A stretch of DNA of 36,523 nucleotides, taken from a virus. The notes under the pieces are model-generated. The model was not told the origin of the DNA. It worked only from the letters and a program-made list of their open reading frames with translations, and did not search any database. Shown piece by piece: positions 17,928 to 24,838 of this stretch. The stretch covers positions 1 to 36,523 of IMG/VR virus record IMGVR_UViG_3300049043_000073, one strand, 5' to 3'. The translations under genes and the position numbers were made by a program. Each line of letters starts with the position of its first letter. The first letter of the stretch is position 1.

Positions 17928-18100
17928 TTTATTGTTAGTTGAGTTGTTGACTTACCTATTAAATAAGTATTTGTATCTAAGGTAAGTTGATAGATAACAA
18001 ATCCTTCTCCATGAGCAACTTCTTTGATGTTCTCACTTTGAGTTGGTTTCATCGGTAACTGAGTACACGATGCCAGTAGTAATCCTAATATATATTTCAT
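17924..18100 (-). CDS. Tiny phage lipoprotein
   Basis: 58 residues. The N-terminus 'MKYILGLLLASC' is a textbook short signal with lipobox L-A-S-C and lipidated Cys12, followed by a polar mature part of 47 residues. It should be anchored in a membrane, facing the periplasm. Phage lipoproteins of this size often block superinfection or alter the envelope. That role is inference. A good host-type promoter ends just upstream, so expression can be separate from the replication operon. Confidence 0.65.
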   Translation of the reverse strand: MKYILGLLLASCTQLPMKPTQSENIKEVAHGEGFVIYQLTLDTNTYLIGKSTTQLTIK

Positions 18101-18104
18101 ATTT

Positions 18105-18136
18105 CAAAAGTATTAATTTAAACTAACATTTACAAA
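18105..18136 (-). promoter_or_regulatory. Bacteroidota-type promoter for lipoprotein operon
   Basis: On the minus strand, TTTG (18133-18136), 20 bases, then TACTTTTG (18105-18112) match the Bacteroidota consensus TTTG-N19 to 21-TAnnTTTG. The start codon lies only four bases beyond the -7 element, so the transcript would be leaderless or start inside the gene. The promoter overlaps the 3' end of the dnaB-like gene. Confidence 0.55.
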
Positions 18137-19425
18137 TTTCCAATCTTCATTATTTTACCATCAAACTTTAAAGCCACTTCGCCCGTTTGAAGCCCACGAC
18201 CTTTAGCGATATCGAATAACATCAATCCCCTCGTATCTATTGGTTTACCTTTATATTCGTATCCGTTAGGGAATAATTCGTAATACTCAGGTCGGAATAT
18301 AAAACTAACAATATCCGCATCCTGTTCAATACTACCCGATTCCCGAAGGTCACTTAATAACGGTCGTTTATCTGGTCGTTCCTCACATTTTCTACTCAAC
18401 TGACTTAAAGCAATAACAGGAATATTTAAATCCTTTGCGATTGTTTTTAATCCTCTTGATATTGAGCTAATCTCCTGCTCTCGACTACCTTCGCCCTCAC
18501 CTCGCATTAATTGTAGATAATCTACTATGATTAATTTAATATTCCTTTCATACTTTAACTTTTTAGCCTTAGCTTTTAAATCCGAAATACTTAATACTGA
18601 GGAATCATCTATGTAGAATGGAGCATCGGATAATTTGTTAAATGATGTATTCATTACTTCAATATCATTAAGTCCGATTCTCTTTTGATTAATTAGAGTA
18701 CTTGGGATGTAAGATTCCGATGAAGCCAAGCGACCAGCTAATTCTGAAGCGGTCATCTCTAAACTAAAGAATGCCACAGGGATATTATTTAAAGCCGGTA
18801 TTTTAGCTAAATGTAAAGCGACTGCGGTTTTACCCATAGCAGGACGTGCTGCTATTATAATTAAATTACCATTCTGCCACCCTCCAGTTATTGAATCTAA
18901 ATCATTAAGTCCTGAAAGTATGCCGGTGGGTTGACCTGAGCTTATAACTTCGTAAATGTCTTTAACTAAATCCCCGTAAATAGTTTTTAGTGTTTTAACT
19001 TTGTCTAACTTAAAGGTAGTAATATCGGATATCTTATTGTTAATATCTTCAATTATTTCTAATGGGTCATTAACCGTGTCCGCTGTTTTCTTTTGAATCT
19101 GAAGTCCTAAAAACGAAAGTTCACGTATTAAATAAACTTCAACTAACCTATTAATTAAAAAGTTTAAATTCCCTATTTCATTTGTTAAACTTGTTATATA
19201 ATACGGGCCTCCAATTTGGTCTAATTGCCCTCTTTTTTTAAGTTCTAAACAAACGGTAACGGTATCTATGTTAAAACCACCCTTTAAAAGTTCACACATT
19301 GCGTTATAAACGCACTTCGTCTCAAAGTGGTAGAAATACTCCACTTTTAATTTATCTGCGCTTAAAACGAATTCTTGAGGGAATAACAAAATAGTACCTA
19401 ATAGATTCTCTTCTAACTTTTTCAT
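18130..19425 (-). CDS. dnaB: Replicative DNA helicase, DnaB family
   Basis: 431 residues, close to the bacterial family length. The N-terminal part is helical ('ENLLGTILLFPQEF', 'IGGPYYITSLTNEI'). The RecA-like motor shows Walker A 'ARPAMGKT' (193-200), 'FFSLEMTASELAGRLAS', Walker B 'LIIVDYLQLM' (Asp302), 'IPVIALSQLSRKCEERPDKRP' and the conserved 'SDLRESGSIEQDADIV'. It would form the hexameric fork helicase for phage DNA replication. It overlaps the upstream initiator-like gene by four bases. Confidence 0.95.
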   Translation of the reverse strand: MKKLEENLLGTILLFPQEFVLSADKLKVEYFYHFETKCVYNAMCELLKGGFNIDTVTVCLELKKRGQLDQIGGPYYITSLTNEIGNLNFLINRLVEVYLIRELSFLGLQIQKKTADTVNDPLEIIEDINNKISDITTFKLDKVKTLKTIYGDLVKDIYEVISSGQPTGILSGLNDLDSITGGWQNGNLIIIAARPAMGKTAVALHLAKIPALNNIPVAFFSLEMTASELAGRLASSESYIPSTLINQKRIGLNDIEVMNTSFNKLSDAPFYIDDSSVLSISDLKAKAKKLKYERNIKLIIVDYLQLMRGEGEGSREQEISSISRGLKTIAKDLNIPVIALSQLSRKCEERPDKRPLLSDLRESGSIEQDADIVSFIFRPEYYELFPNGYEYKGKPIDTRGLMLFDIAKGRGLQTGEVALKFDGKIMKIGNL

Positions 19426-20135
19426 AAATATTGATTACGTTGTGCTTTTTGAGGTCCCGAACTTACGGTTAATTTTTTAATGTATGGCAAAGTATTTAAC
19501 AAAGTAGATTTCCAATAAACTATCTTCTGATACTTACCTGAGCGGTTAATACTCCAGTCGGATTCTAACCAGCTATCGTATTTTAACTTTAAGTCCGATG
19601 AATCAACATTAGGCTCTTTTGTTTTAGCGTATTCTAAAAATTCATCAAAGTTTGGAATTATGCTTTTATTATTACTATTATTATTTATATTATTATTACT
19701 ATTATTATTAGGTAAAGTTTTTTTACCATCGTGGTAAAGTTTTTTTACCGAGCTTGGTATATTTTCTTTACCATCTTGACTAAGGTTATTTACCAATGGT
19801 AAACTTTCTTTACCAGATATAAATTGTTCATTTTCTGTACTTGCCACTATCCAGTTAGATTTATTTTGAATAGCATTACAATAAAATTCTGAGGCTCTTA
19901 AGTATTTAGTTGTAGGTTCTTTTATAACAAATCCTTTAATAATTAAAGAATCAATTATATTTAAAATTGATTGTTTACTTAAATCAAGATCATCAGCGAT
20001 TCTTTGTTTTGTTATAATTGCCCATCCTCCAAACTTTGTATTGTTAGACAAGTGGTAGATACAGTCAAGGACTGCGTACTCATGCATAGAAAGGTTCATT
20101 GCCTTTCTTAAGGGATGTAAAATGGTTGTATACAT
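19422..20135 (-). CDS. DnaD-like replication initiator / helicase loader
   Basis: 237 residues from the ATG at 20135 ('MYTTILHPLRKAMNLSMHEY'). The open frame extends upstream, but that part would be read through a hairpin leader, so I reject it. Residues about 20-75 are a winged-helix domain ('AIITKQRIADDLDLSKQSILNIIDSLIIKGF'). A low-complexity Asn/Ser linker and a C-terminal domain ('NFDEFLEYAKTKEPN...LKLKYDSWLESDW..N..GKYQKIVYWKSTL') follow. A wHTH plus a compact C-terminal domain directly before dnaB is the usual form of phage initiators that load the helicase. Confidence 0.72.
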   Translation of the reverse strand: MYTTILHPLRKAMNLSMHEYAVLDCIYHLSNNTKFGGWAIITKQRIADDLDLSKQSILNIIDSLIIKGFVIKEPTTKYLRASEFYCNAIQNKSNWIVASTENEQFISGKESLPLVNNLSQDGKENIPSSVKKLYHDGKKTLPNNNSNNNINNNSNNKSIIPNFDEFLEYAKTKEPNVDSSDLKLKYDSWLESDWSINRSGKYQKIVYWKSTLLNTLPYIKKLTVSSGPQKAQRNQYL

Positions 20136-20140
20136 ATTAA

Positions 20141-20189
20141 AAAGAAAAAACCCACGAGGTTCGGCGAGCGATGCCTCCCCCAGTGGGTT
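20141..20189 (-). terminator. Terminator-like hairpin in leader of replication operon
   Basis: On the minus strand AACCCAC (20183-20189 complement) pairs with GTGGGTT (20149-20155). An inner GAGG/CCTC pair follows, and TTTTTTCTTTTT comes directly after. The stem lies between a good promoter (20236-20266) and the start codon at 20135. It can act as an attenuator or as the end of the upstream transcript. Confidence 0.7.
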
Positions 20190-20235
20190 AATTAAACAAA
20201 CATGAAAAACAATGTATGTCGCTCTCATACGGGTA

Positions 20236-20266
20236 CAAATATAACTATTTTTTAGTTAAAAACAAA
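20236..20266 (-). promoter_or_regulatory. Bacteroidota-type promoter of replication operon
   Basis: On the minus strand TTTG (20263-20266), exactly 19 bases, then TATATTTG (20236-20243) fit TTTG-N19-TAnnTTTG. Transcription should start near 20229, leaving a leader of about 95 bases with a terminator-like hairpin before the DnaD-like gene. Confidence 0.75.
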
Positions 20267-20411
20267 CTTCCCAGCCTATTTTATTTAAAATATAAGGCCC
20301 GAAGTACCTATTAACTATCCATTTTTGACCATCCCAACAAAGTCGGGGATTATTACAGTCAGTAGTTGCGGCAATAAAATATTCTCGCACCGAATTTGAA
20401 AATTTTTTCAT
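20256..20411 (-). CDS. Small hypothetical early protein
   Basis: 51 residues ('MKKFSNSVREYFIAATTDCNN' and on), ending in 'ILNKIGWEVCF'. Aromatic and Cys residues suggest a small folded domain. The gene lies between the minus-strand cassette and the replication promoter, and its stop overlaps that promoter's -33 element. Function unknown. Confidence 0.5.
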   Translation of the reverse strand: MKKFSNSVREYFIAATTDCNNPRLCWDGQKWIVNRYFGPYILNKIGWEVCF

Positions 20412-20444
20412 AGGTTACAGTTGAATAATAGTTAGTATAAATAA

Positions 20445-20672
20445 TCATAATTTCTCGATTTCTTGTTTAACTTCTTGCCAATAATTATTTAATGATTGTA
20501 TAAGTCTGCCTTGAGCTGCATTACCAGTATTTACATTTATAGCATTCAATATCTCATCTACTGCTATTAAAGCACATTGTTTGGCTAAATCCTTATCCAT
20601 TCCGCCAAAGTCCTGCGGAACTACATTGATGTAATTCTTTACTAATTTTTCTGCTTTTTCTTTTCGTGTCAT
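20445..20672 (-). CDS. Small helical early protein
   Basis: 75 residues, helical ('KEKAEKLVKNYINVVPQDFGGMDKDLAKQCALIAVDEILNAI', then 'SLNNYWQEVKQEIEKL'). Proteins with this 'AKQCALIAVDEIL' pattern are common in Bacteroidota phage early regions, with unknown function. It overlaps the upstream gene (ATGA). Confidence 0.6.
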   Translation of the reverse strand: MTRKEKAEKLVKNYINVVPQDFGGMDKDLAKQCALIAVDEILNAINVNTGNAAQGRLIQSLNNYWQEVKQEIEKL

Positions 20673-20932
20673 AACTCTACTTCCATTAAATGTACAACAT
20701 AGTCTCTCAATCTCCTACTTAAAGTTGATTGCTTTTGTTTAACAAGTTCATATTCATCTTTTAGTGATATGAGTCGTTTAGCTAAGTGAGGATATAGTTC
20801 CATCCACATTCTATCTTCTTTGGTGTATGGTTGGTTGGACCATTGTTTACCATCAGGTGACATAAACATTCCCATTGCTGGATATGCATCACTACCATCT
20901 GCTGATTTGCCTGTAAAAATCATACCATTCAT
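20669..20932 (-). CDS. Hypothetical early protein
   Basis: 87 residues. The N-terminus 'MIFTGKSADGSDAYPAMGMFMSPDGKQWSNQPYTKEDRMWMELYPHLAKR' is followed by a helical C-terminus. Met and aromatic residues are enriched. It overlaps both neighbours by four bases. Not recognised. Confidence 0.55.
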   Translation of the reverse strand: MNGMIFTGKSADGSDAYPAMGMFMSPDGKQWSNQPYTKEDRMWMELYPHLAKRLISLKDEYELVKQKQSTLSRRLRDYVVHLMEVEL

Positions 20933-21198
20933 ATTTCAAACATTTGTTTATAAGTTATTTCTCCAATTGTTTCATCAGGTCTAAATAGTTTTTCTTTATC
21001 TTGAGTAATGATACCAATTGTGTCGTTTGCTATTTGAGTACACCTTTTGTTTTCTTTAGTGACAGCATAAATTAGCTGGTCTTTTTCTTTTTGTTTGGCA
21101 ATAGCGTAAGTCATACAAGCAACTTCAAATAAGTCACCATCATGTTCAAAATGGCTTTTAATTTTGTCAAAGTACCATTCTACTGCTGTTTGTTTCAT
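20929..21198 (-). CDS. MKQTAVE-family small protein, copy 1
   Basis: 89 residues beginning MKQTAVEWYFDKI. It shares its first eight residues, and nearly the same codons, with the proteins at 21850-22116 and 22310-22486. The body is helical, with 'ACMTYAIAKQKEKDQLIYAV'. A clear Shine-Dalgarno (GGAGGT) sits five bases before the ATG, which is rare in Bacteroidota. The family recurs in phages of this phylum, to my knowledge without a known function. Confidence 0.6.
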   Translation of the reverse strand: MKQTAVEWYFDKIKSHFEHDGDLFEVACMTYAIAKQKEKDQLIYAVTKENKRCTQIANDTIGIITQDKEKLFRPDETIGEITYKQMFEI

Positions 21199-21635
21199 TG
21201 TTTACCTCCGTATGTTAATCTATATTGTTTTACTGCTTCAATCCAATTAAAATATCCTTTTGCAAAGTCATTATCACCGTGTGTTTCTTTAATTTTTGTT
21301 TCAAACTCTAATAAAGTACCTTTAAAACATCCGCACACTATTTGTTCTTTTTCATCATTCCAATAAAATGTAGTTTGTGAATTTCTACTTCCTAAAATTC
21401 CAGATGTTATGCGTTCAGGATTTCTTTTAAATTCACTGCAAGAACTGCAAGAACTGCAAGAACGGCAAGAACTGCAAGAACTGCAATCACGGAAATCACT
21501 GCAATTTATACAATTTTCACAATTTATTAAAGTTGTTGCATACTTTTCGGCTTCTTGTTTAGTGTAGATATCAGCACTCCACTTATTTGTGCCAATTACC
21601 CAATATCCGTCAATTTGTTTTGTTTCGTTTGTCAT
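21195..21635 (-). CDS. Protein with period-3 cysteine repeat
   Basis: 146 residues. After an N-terminal region ('IDGYWVIGTNKWSADIYTKQEAEKYA') come ten positions spaced exactly every third residue: Cys, Cys, Cys, Phe and then six Cys ('DCSSCSSCRSCSSCSSC'). The C-terminal part is folded-looking, with 'VCGCFKGTLLEFETKI' and 'FNWIEAVKQYRLTYGG'. The regular C-x-x pattern could form a narrow solenoid, or bind metal or iron-sulfur. Nothing identifies an enzyme. A GGAGGT Shine-Dalgarno precedes the ATG. Confidence 0.6.
   Translation of the reverse strand: MTNETKQIDGYWVIGTNKWSADIYTKQEAEKYATTLINCENCINCSDFRDCSSCSSCRSCSSCSSCSEFKRNPERITSGILGSRNSQTTFYWNDEKEQIVCGCFKGTLLEFETKIKETHGDNDFAKGYFNWIEAVKQYRLTYGGKQ
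21434..21508. repeat. 9-bp tandem repeat encoding C-x-x units
   Basis: The plus strand carries about six near-identical 9-base units (ACTGCAAGA, one with CGG for CTG), then diverged copies. They encode Ser-Ser/Arg-Ser-Cys triplets on the minus strand. The high identity of the central units suggests recent expansion by slippage. Confidence 0.75.
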
Positions 21636-21853
21636 TTGTTACCTCCTTTTAGTTCTACTACTTTAAGTTCATATCGTTTACCATTATAAGAAAATTGTAA
21701 TTTTTCTTGGGTCTGTAACAAACTTTGTGCTACTGAACTAATTGCATCATCAGTTACATCTGTTTTGTTTTTGCCCCACAGTCCAGTTTTTGAAACGGTA
21801 CCTGCGTAAATAACTCCTGTTATCGGTGAACAGCCTACTTTTAATTTACTCAT
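21632..21853 (-). CDS. Small conserved phage protein, DUF7446-like
   Basis: 73 residues. The pattern 'KLKVGCSPITGVIYAGTVSKTGLWGKNKTDVTDDAISSVAQSLL' resembles a small protein family widespread in phages (I recall it as DUF7446) with no assigned role. It is preceded by GGAGGTAACAA and ends in 'KGGNK', because its last codons encode the Shine-Dalgarno of the next gene. Confidence 0.6.
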   Translation of the reverse strand: MSKLKVGCSPITGVIYAGTVSKTGLWGKNKTDVTDDAISSVAQSLLQTQEKLQFSYNGKRYELKVVELKGGNK

Positions 21854-22116
21854 TTGTTACCTCCGTATGTTTCGTTGTAGTATTCTAAAAAATAAGAAGG
21901 TTTTTTATCCCAATATTCAATTCCACCGTTTACTAAATCTCTCTGATATTGCATCCATTGAACACCTTGATTAAATGTTTCCCCGTGTTGCTCTTTCTCC
22001 ATTTCTTTGGCTTGTTTAACTAAATCATCTAATGTTTCCCATTCTAATTCACAGTACTGCGGATCGCCATAGGTTTCAAGCTGTTGTTTTAACCACTCAA
22101 CTGCCGTTTGTTTCAT
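21850..22116 (-). CDS. MKQTAVE-family small protein, copy 2
   Basis: 88 residues beginning MKQTAVEWLKQQLETYG, with 'LEWETLDDLVKQAKEMEKEQHGETFNQGVQWMQY', then an aromatic C-terminus ending 'YYNETYGGNK'. The 'AKEMEKEQ' block is also present in copy 3 as 'AKEMETEQ'. It overlaps both neighbours by four bases. Function unknown. Confidence 0.6.
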   Translation of the reverse strand: MKQTAVEWLKQQLETYGDPQYCELEWETLDDLVKQAKEMEKEQHGETFNQGVQWMQYQRDLVNGGIEYWDKKPSYFLEYYNETYGGNK

Positions 22117-22313
22117 AGTTTCTCGATTTTATAATTTTTAAAAGTATGGATTTCGTTTTCAATGTCTTCCGGTCTTCCATCCTCGACAAAGATTAATTTT
22201 CTAATAATTACTTCTCTGGCATTACCATACACCCAACTACCGCCTTCGGGCTCTTGGGTATCTTCTAACCAAATTATTATTCGGTCACCGTTTGTTAAGT
22301 TTTCTGTTTTCAT
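22113..22313 (-). CDS. Small hypothetical early protein
   Basis: 66 residues, acidic and beta-predicted ('NLTNGDRIIIWLEDTQEPEGGSWVYGNAREVIIRKLIFVEDG'). It resembles a small beta-barrel. It lies between two MKQTAVE-family genes and overlaps both by four bases. Function unknown. Confidence 0.55.
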   Translation of the reverse strand: MKTENLTNGDRIIIWLEDTQEPEGGSWVYGNAREVIIRKLIFVEDGRPEDIENEIHTFKNYKIEKL

Positions 22314-22486
22314 GGTAGTTTAAATTTATTATTGTTTCTATCTATATGCCCTTGATTATAAGCATCTTTTATCTGCTCCGTCTCCATTTCTTTGGCTTGT
22401 AAAATTGTTTTGTATGCATCTTCAATAGGCATACTTAAAAATGGCTTAATTTCTTCAATTAGAAATTCTACTGCTGTTTGTTTCAT
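22310..22486 (-). CDS. MKQTAVE-family small protein, copy 3
   Basis: 58 residues: MKQTAVEFLIEEIKPFLSMP and on, with 'AYKTILQAKEMETEQIKDAYNQGH'. The first seven residues are identical to copies 1 and 2. The first 18 bases match copy 1 exactly. The stop overlaps the next start (ATGA). The start overlaps the NinG-like stop. Confidence 0.6.
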   Translation of the reverse strand: MKQTAVEFLIEEIKPFLSMPIEDAYKTILQAKEMETEQIKDAYNQGHIDRNNNKFKLP

Positions 22487-22874
22487 ATTTCTTTATTTAT
22501 TTGTTTATAGTATTTGATTTTCTCTTCTAATTCAGTAACGGAGAATTTAATTGTAAAGTGGCGCATTCTCATCAGGGTTTCGGATGTACCTTGTCCATAC
22601 TTTTTATCTAAGAACTTTTGATATTCAAATATGTGAAATCCTTTATCCCAAGCGTTACATTGAACACATCCGGCATTACAATTAGTTTCATCGTAACGGG
22701 TAGCCATGTGTTGACGGTCTACAAAATGGCAACAGTTAGAATCCTTCCAGTGTACCTTTTTTTACATGATACACAAGTAATATATCCGTCAAGGTCTGCA
22801 TCACGCTTTCGTATATACTCAGAGAATACACGGTCCAATTCTTTTTTAACCGTACTTAAAGAGCGTTTTTTCAT
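22483..22874 (-). CDS. ninG: NinG-like recombination protein, one base missing
   Basis: Two frames join into about 130 residues if one base is added to a run of seven T (22757-22763, plus strand). The protein then reads 'MKKRSLSTVKKELDRVFSEYIRKRD', 'YITCVSCKKKVHWKDSNCCHF', 'RQHMATRYDETNCNAGCVQCN' and 'KYGQGTSETLMRM'. This is the NinG/Rap pattern: CxxC, a GHF-like CHF, R-H-ATR-DE-N, CxxCN. In lambda this protein helps RecBCD- or Red-linked recombination and resolves branched DNA. The missing base in a homopolymer is very likely a sequencing error. It neighbours the exonuclease gene, with an ATGA overlap. Confidence 0.8.
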
Positions 22875-23545
22875 AGAGTGTTTAAATAAGTTCTACATTC
22901 TAAAATTCTGTTTTTAAGCCTTTCGATAAAATCTTCATCATAGCGGACTTCGTATTCAACTACCCTTTCGGATTCAGGTATATGAGTAAAGATATGATTC
23001 TGTTCTATTTCCTCACAGGCTTTTAAGTACTCAGGGTTTAAATCCGATACCATGCCCATCTTCCAGCTTATACGTCTTTTTTCATCTTCTATTAACTGTA
23101 ATGGTGTATCAATTAAAACAAAAGCTACAACGGCCTCTTTTAAGCCAGTTAACCACATATAACCTTGTACCTGGGCAAAGTAATCTTTATTTAAGGCATC
23201 GTCTTTAAAAGGGAATGTGTGAGCGTTCCAAGAGCTTTTTATATCGATTATCTTATCGGATACTATATCCGGACTACCTGATATAAACTCATTTGAATAA
23301 AACTCTTCATTCTTAGAATAAAACCCGCCTTTAACATTAGAGTAAAATTGAATAGCGGTATCTTCAACTGCTAATCCTTTTTCTACGTACTTATTAGTGA
23401 AGTCCTTACGAACACCCCAGCGCACCTCACGGAATAACTCCTTGAGGTACGACTTTGAGGTTTCACCCATTTTTTTACCTGACTTATCATTAGTCATTAT
23501 CTTGCCCAGTGTTGAGCATCGGAATAGTTGATTATTAAAAGTCAT
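22871..23545 (-). CDS. YqaJ-type phage exonuclease
   Basis: 224 residues. PD-(D/E)XK nuclease marks: 'EKGLAVEDTAIQFYS' (about 56-69), 'SGSPDIV' with the active-site Asp93, 'IIDIKSSW' (Asp101, Lys103), then 'YFAQVQGYMWLTG', typical of YqaJ/lambda-Exo relatives. It should resect double-stranded ends 5' to 3' for single-strand annealing by the ERF-like protein encoded just upstream. One small gene lies between the two. Confidence 0.85.
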   Translation of the reverse strand: MTFNNQLFRCSTLGKIMTNDKSGKKMGETSKSYLKELFREVRWGVRKDFTNKYVEKGLAVEDTAIQFYSNVKGGFYSKNEEFYSNEFISGSPDIVSDKIIDIKSSWNAHTFPFKDDALNKDYFAQVQGYMWLTGLKEAVVAFVLIDTPLQLIEDEKRRISWKMGMVSDLNPEYLKACEEIEQNHIFTHIPESERVVEYEVRYDEDFIERLKNRILECRTYLNTL

Positions 23546-23747
23546 GAGTTTTAACTAAATTAACAAGTAAGTTATTAGGTACATTAACTTTTAAATAATA
23601 GTCGTAAAACGCTTCTGCTTCTGTTTGGCGCGAGAACCATTTACGGTATTCAGCACCGGATTCGTACTCAATGAATACACAAAAAAATGTTTCGTTTTTA
23701 ACGTTATCGGTTTCCGATATCATTGATATTTTTTTTAGTTTCTCCAT
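23535..23747 (-). CDS. Small protein between ERF and exonuclease genes
   Basis: 70 residues: basic N-terminus, then 'ETFFCVFIEYESGAEYRKWFSRQTEAEAFYDYYLKVN', a strand-helix pattern. It overlaps the exonuclease start by 11 bases and abuts the ERF stop, so it is co-translated with the recombination pair. Function unknown. Confidence 0.55.
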   Translation of the reverse strand: MEKLKKISMISETDNVKNETFFCVFIEYESGAEYRKWFSRQTEAEAFYDYYLKVNVPNNLLVNLVKTHDF

Positions 23748-24256
23748 TAGTTATTTTTAAAAGCGGTTTGAATTACTTTCCACTGGGTATCGGATAGCTC
23801 ATATTTGTCTAAAGCTTGTTCAACTTGCTTTTTTTGACCTTTCTCAATAGCATCTAACATTTTACTCATAGTGATATCGGATAGCTTAATTTTCTTTGAA
23901 CTAACCACACTATTCGCATCATCATCCTCCATTTCCAAAGATAAAAGCGAACTTAAAGTAAATCTCCGATAATAAGTTATGCACGCCCCTACTTGTTGAG
24001 CATTTAACCCATCTTGTATTCTTAAGGTCGAAGTAACGGACTCACCAGTTTCGGAATCTGTTATAACCGTACTAACATTTAAACCGTCAATAGGCTGAAT
24101 AATAACTAATCCAAGTTCTGAAAGTAATGGTTTAACATCGCTTAAGATTTGATTAAGCGTAGCGTAAGAGGATTTAAAGTGACTATTTTTACCATCTTTT
24201 TTAATAGCATTCACTTTGTTTTGAAATTCCAATAATTTAGAGTTGATTGTTTTCAT
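23747..24256 (-). CDS. ERF-family single-strand annealing protein
   Basis: 169 residues. The N-terminal 'KLLEFQNKVNAIKKDGKN' and 'YATLNQILSDVKPLLSELGLVIIQ' and the signature 'GACITYYRRFTLSSLL' (residues 90-105) match the ERF superfamily. These proteins anneal complementary single strands in recombination and can circularise phage genomes. The C-terminal 40 residues are a helical tail. Its start overlaps the upstream stop (TAATG). Confidence 0.88.
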   Translation of the reverse strand: MKTINSKLLEFQNKVNAIKKDGKNSHFKSSYATLNQILSDVKPLLSELGLVIIQPIDGLNVSTVITDSETGESVTSTLRIQDGLNAQQVGACITYYRRFTLSSLLSLEMEDDDANSVVSSKKIKLSDITMSKMLDAIEKGQKKQVEQALDKYELSDTQWKVIQTAFKNN

Positions 24257-24493
24257 TAGAATTGTTTGTCTGAATTATAAACTGTTTTACCGTTGCCTAT
24301 AAAGTTTTTCTTTACTTTATCTTTACGCTCCTGCTCACTTTGCCCTTCAGTAATAGTCACGTCCTTACCCCACTCGTTTTCGGAATCGTTACAGATAATT
24401 GAGATGTTAAGATATTCGTTACCGTCTTTACCTTTGATTAATTTACTTTTGTTGATTTTGTTTAGATTGATACTCGCTAGAGATTATTTTCAT
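24256..24493 (-). CDS. Small early protein, one-base frameshift
   Basis: Removing one base at 24475 (plus-strand C in TACTCGCT) gives 78 residues beginning MKIISSSINLNKINKSKLIKG, with 'GNEYLNISIICNDSENEWGKDVTI' and a Lys/Gln-rich tail. Unedited, the frame stops after 16 codons. It has no clear family. Its position directly before the ERF gene suggests a helper such as a small ssDNA-binding protein, but that is a guess. Confidence 0.55.
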
Positions 24494-24495
24494 AT

Positions 24496-24666
24496 TTAGT
24501 TATTTTTAGATTTTAATATTTCCATTTGTGCTTTAATAGATGCTTCTTGAATTAGATATGATTCTAACTTTAACAAGGTTTGTTTATTGTCTTTTAAGAA
24601 CTCAATAAAATGATAAGGCTCCAACCTTTCCATAGCTTCATAGATTTTCGAAACTGCGCTTTCCAT
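24496..24666 (-). CDS. Small helical early protein
   Basis: 56 residues, entirely helical ('VSKIYEAMERLEPYHFIEFLKDN', 'LKLESYLIQEASIKAQMEILKSKNN'). It overlaps the upstream gene by 29 bases. No membrane segment. Function unknown. Confidence 0.5.
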   Translation of the reverse strand: MESAVSKIYEAMERLEPYHFIEFLKDNKQTLLKLESYLIQEASIKAQMEILKSKNN

Positions 24667-24838
24667 AGATGTCTTTATAAATTAGTTCATAATCAACCTC
24701 GCATGCACCGTCCTCAGTGTATGCGTTAACATTAGTAATGTTAATGTCCTCGAAGCATGTATCATCTTCGTAGTAATAAGTGTACTCATATTCCACCGTT
24801 ACCTCTTGTCCGTTAATTACTGTTTCGAAGCTTTCCAT
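24638..24838 (-). CDS. Small acidic early protein
   Basis: 66 residues, very acidic and Tyr-rich ('VTVEYEYTYYYEDDTCFEDINITN', 'DGACEVDYELIYKDIYG'), beta-predicted. High negative charge on a small early phage protein can indicate a DNA mimic that inhibits host enzymes. This is only a charge-based suggestion. It overlaps neighbours on both sides. Confidence 0.55.
   Translation of the reverse strand: MESFETVINGQEVTVEYEYTYYYEDDTCFEDINITNVNAYTEDGACEVDYELIYKDIYGKRSFENL

Noticed and set aside
20136-20228. N-terminal extension of the DnaD-like protein to an ATG at 20228
   Set aside because: It would be translated through the terminator-like hairpin, and the residues do not resemble a DnaD N-terminus. 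The ATG at 20135 fits better.
21434-21508. CRISPR array
   Set aside because: Repeats are 9 bp, contiguous and in frame within a coding sequence, with no spacers.
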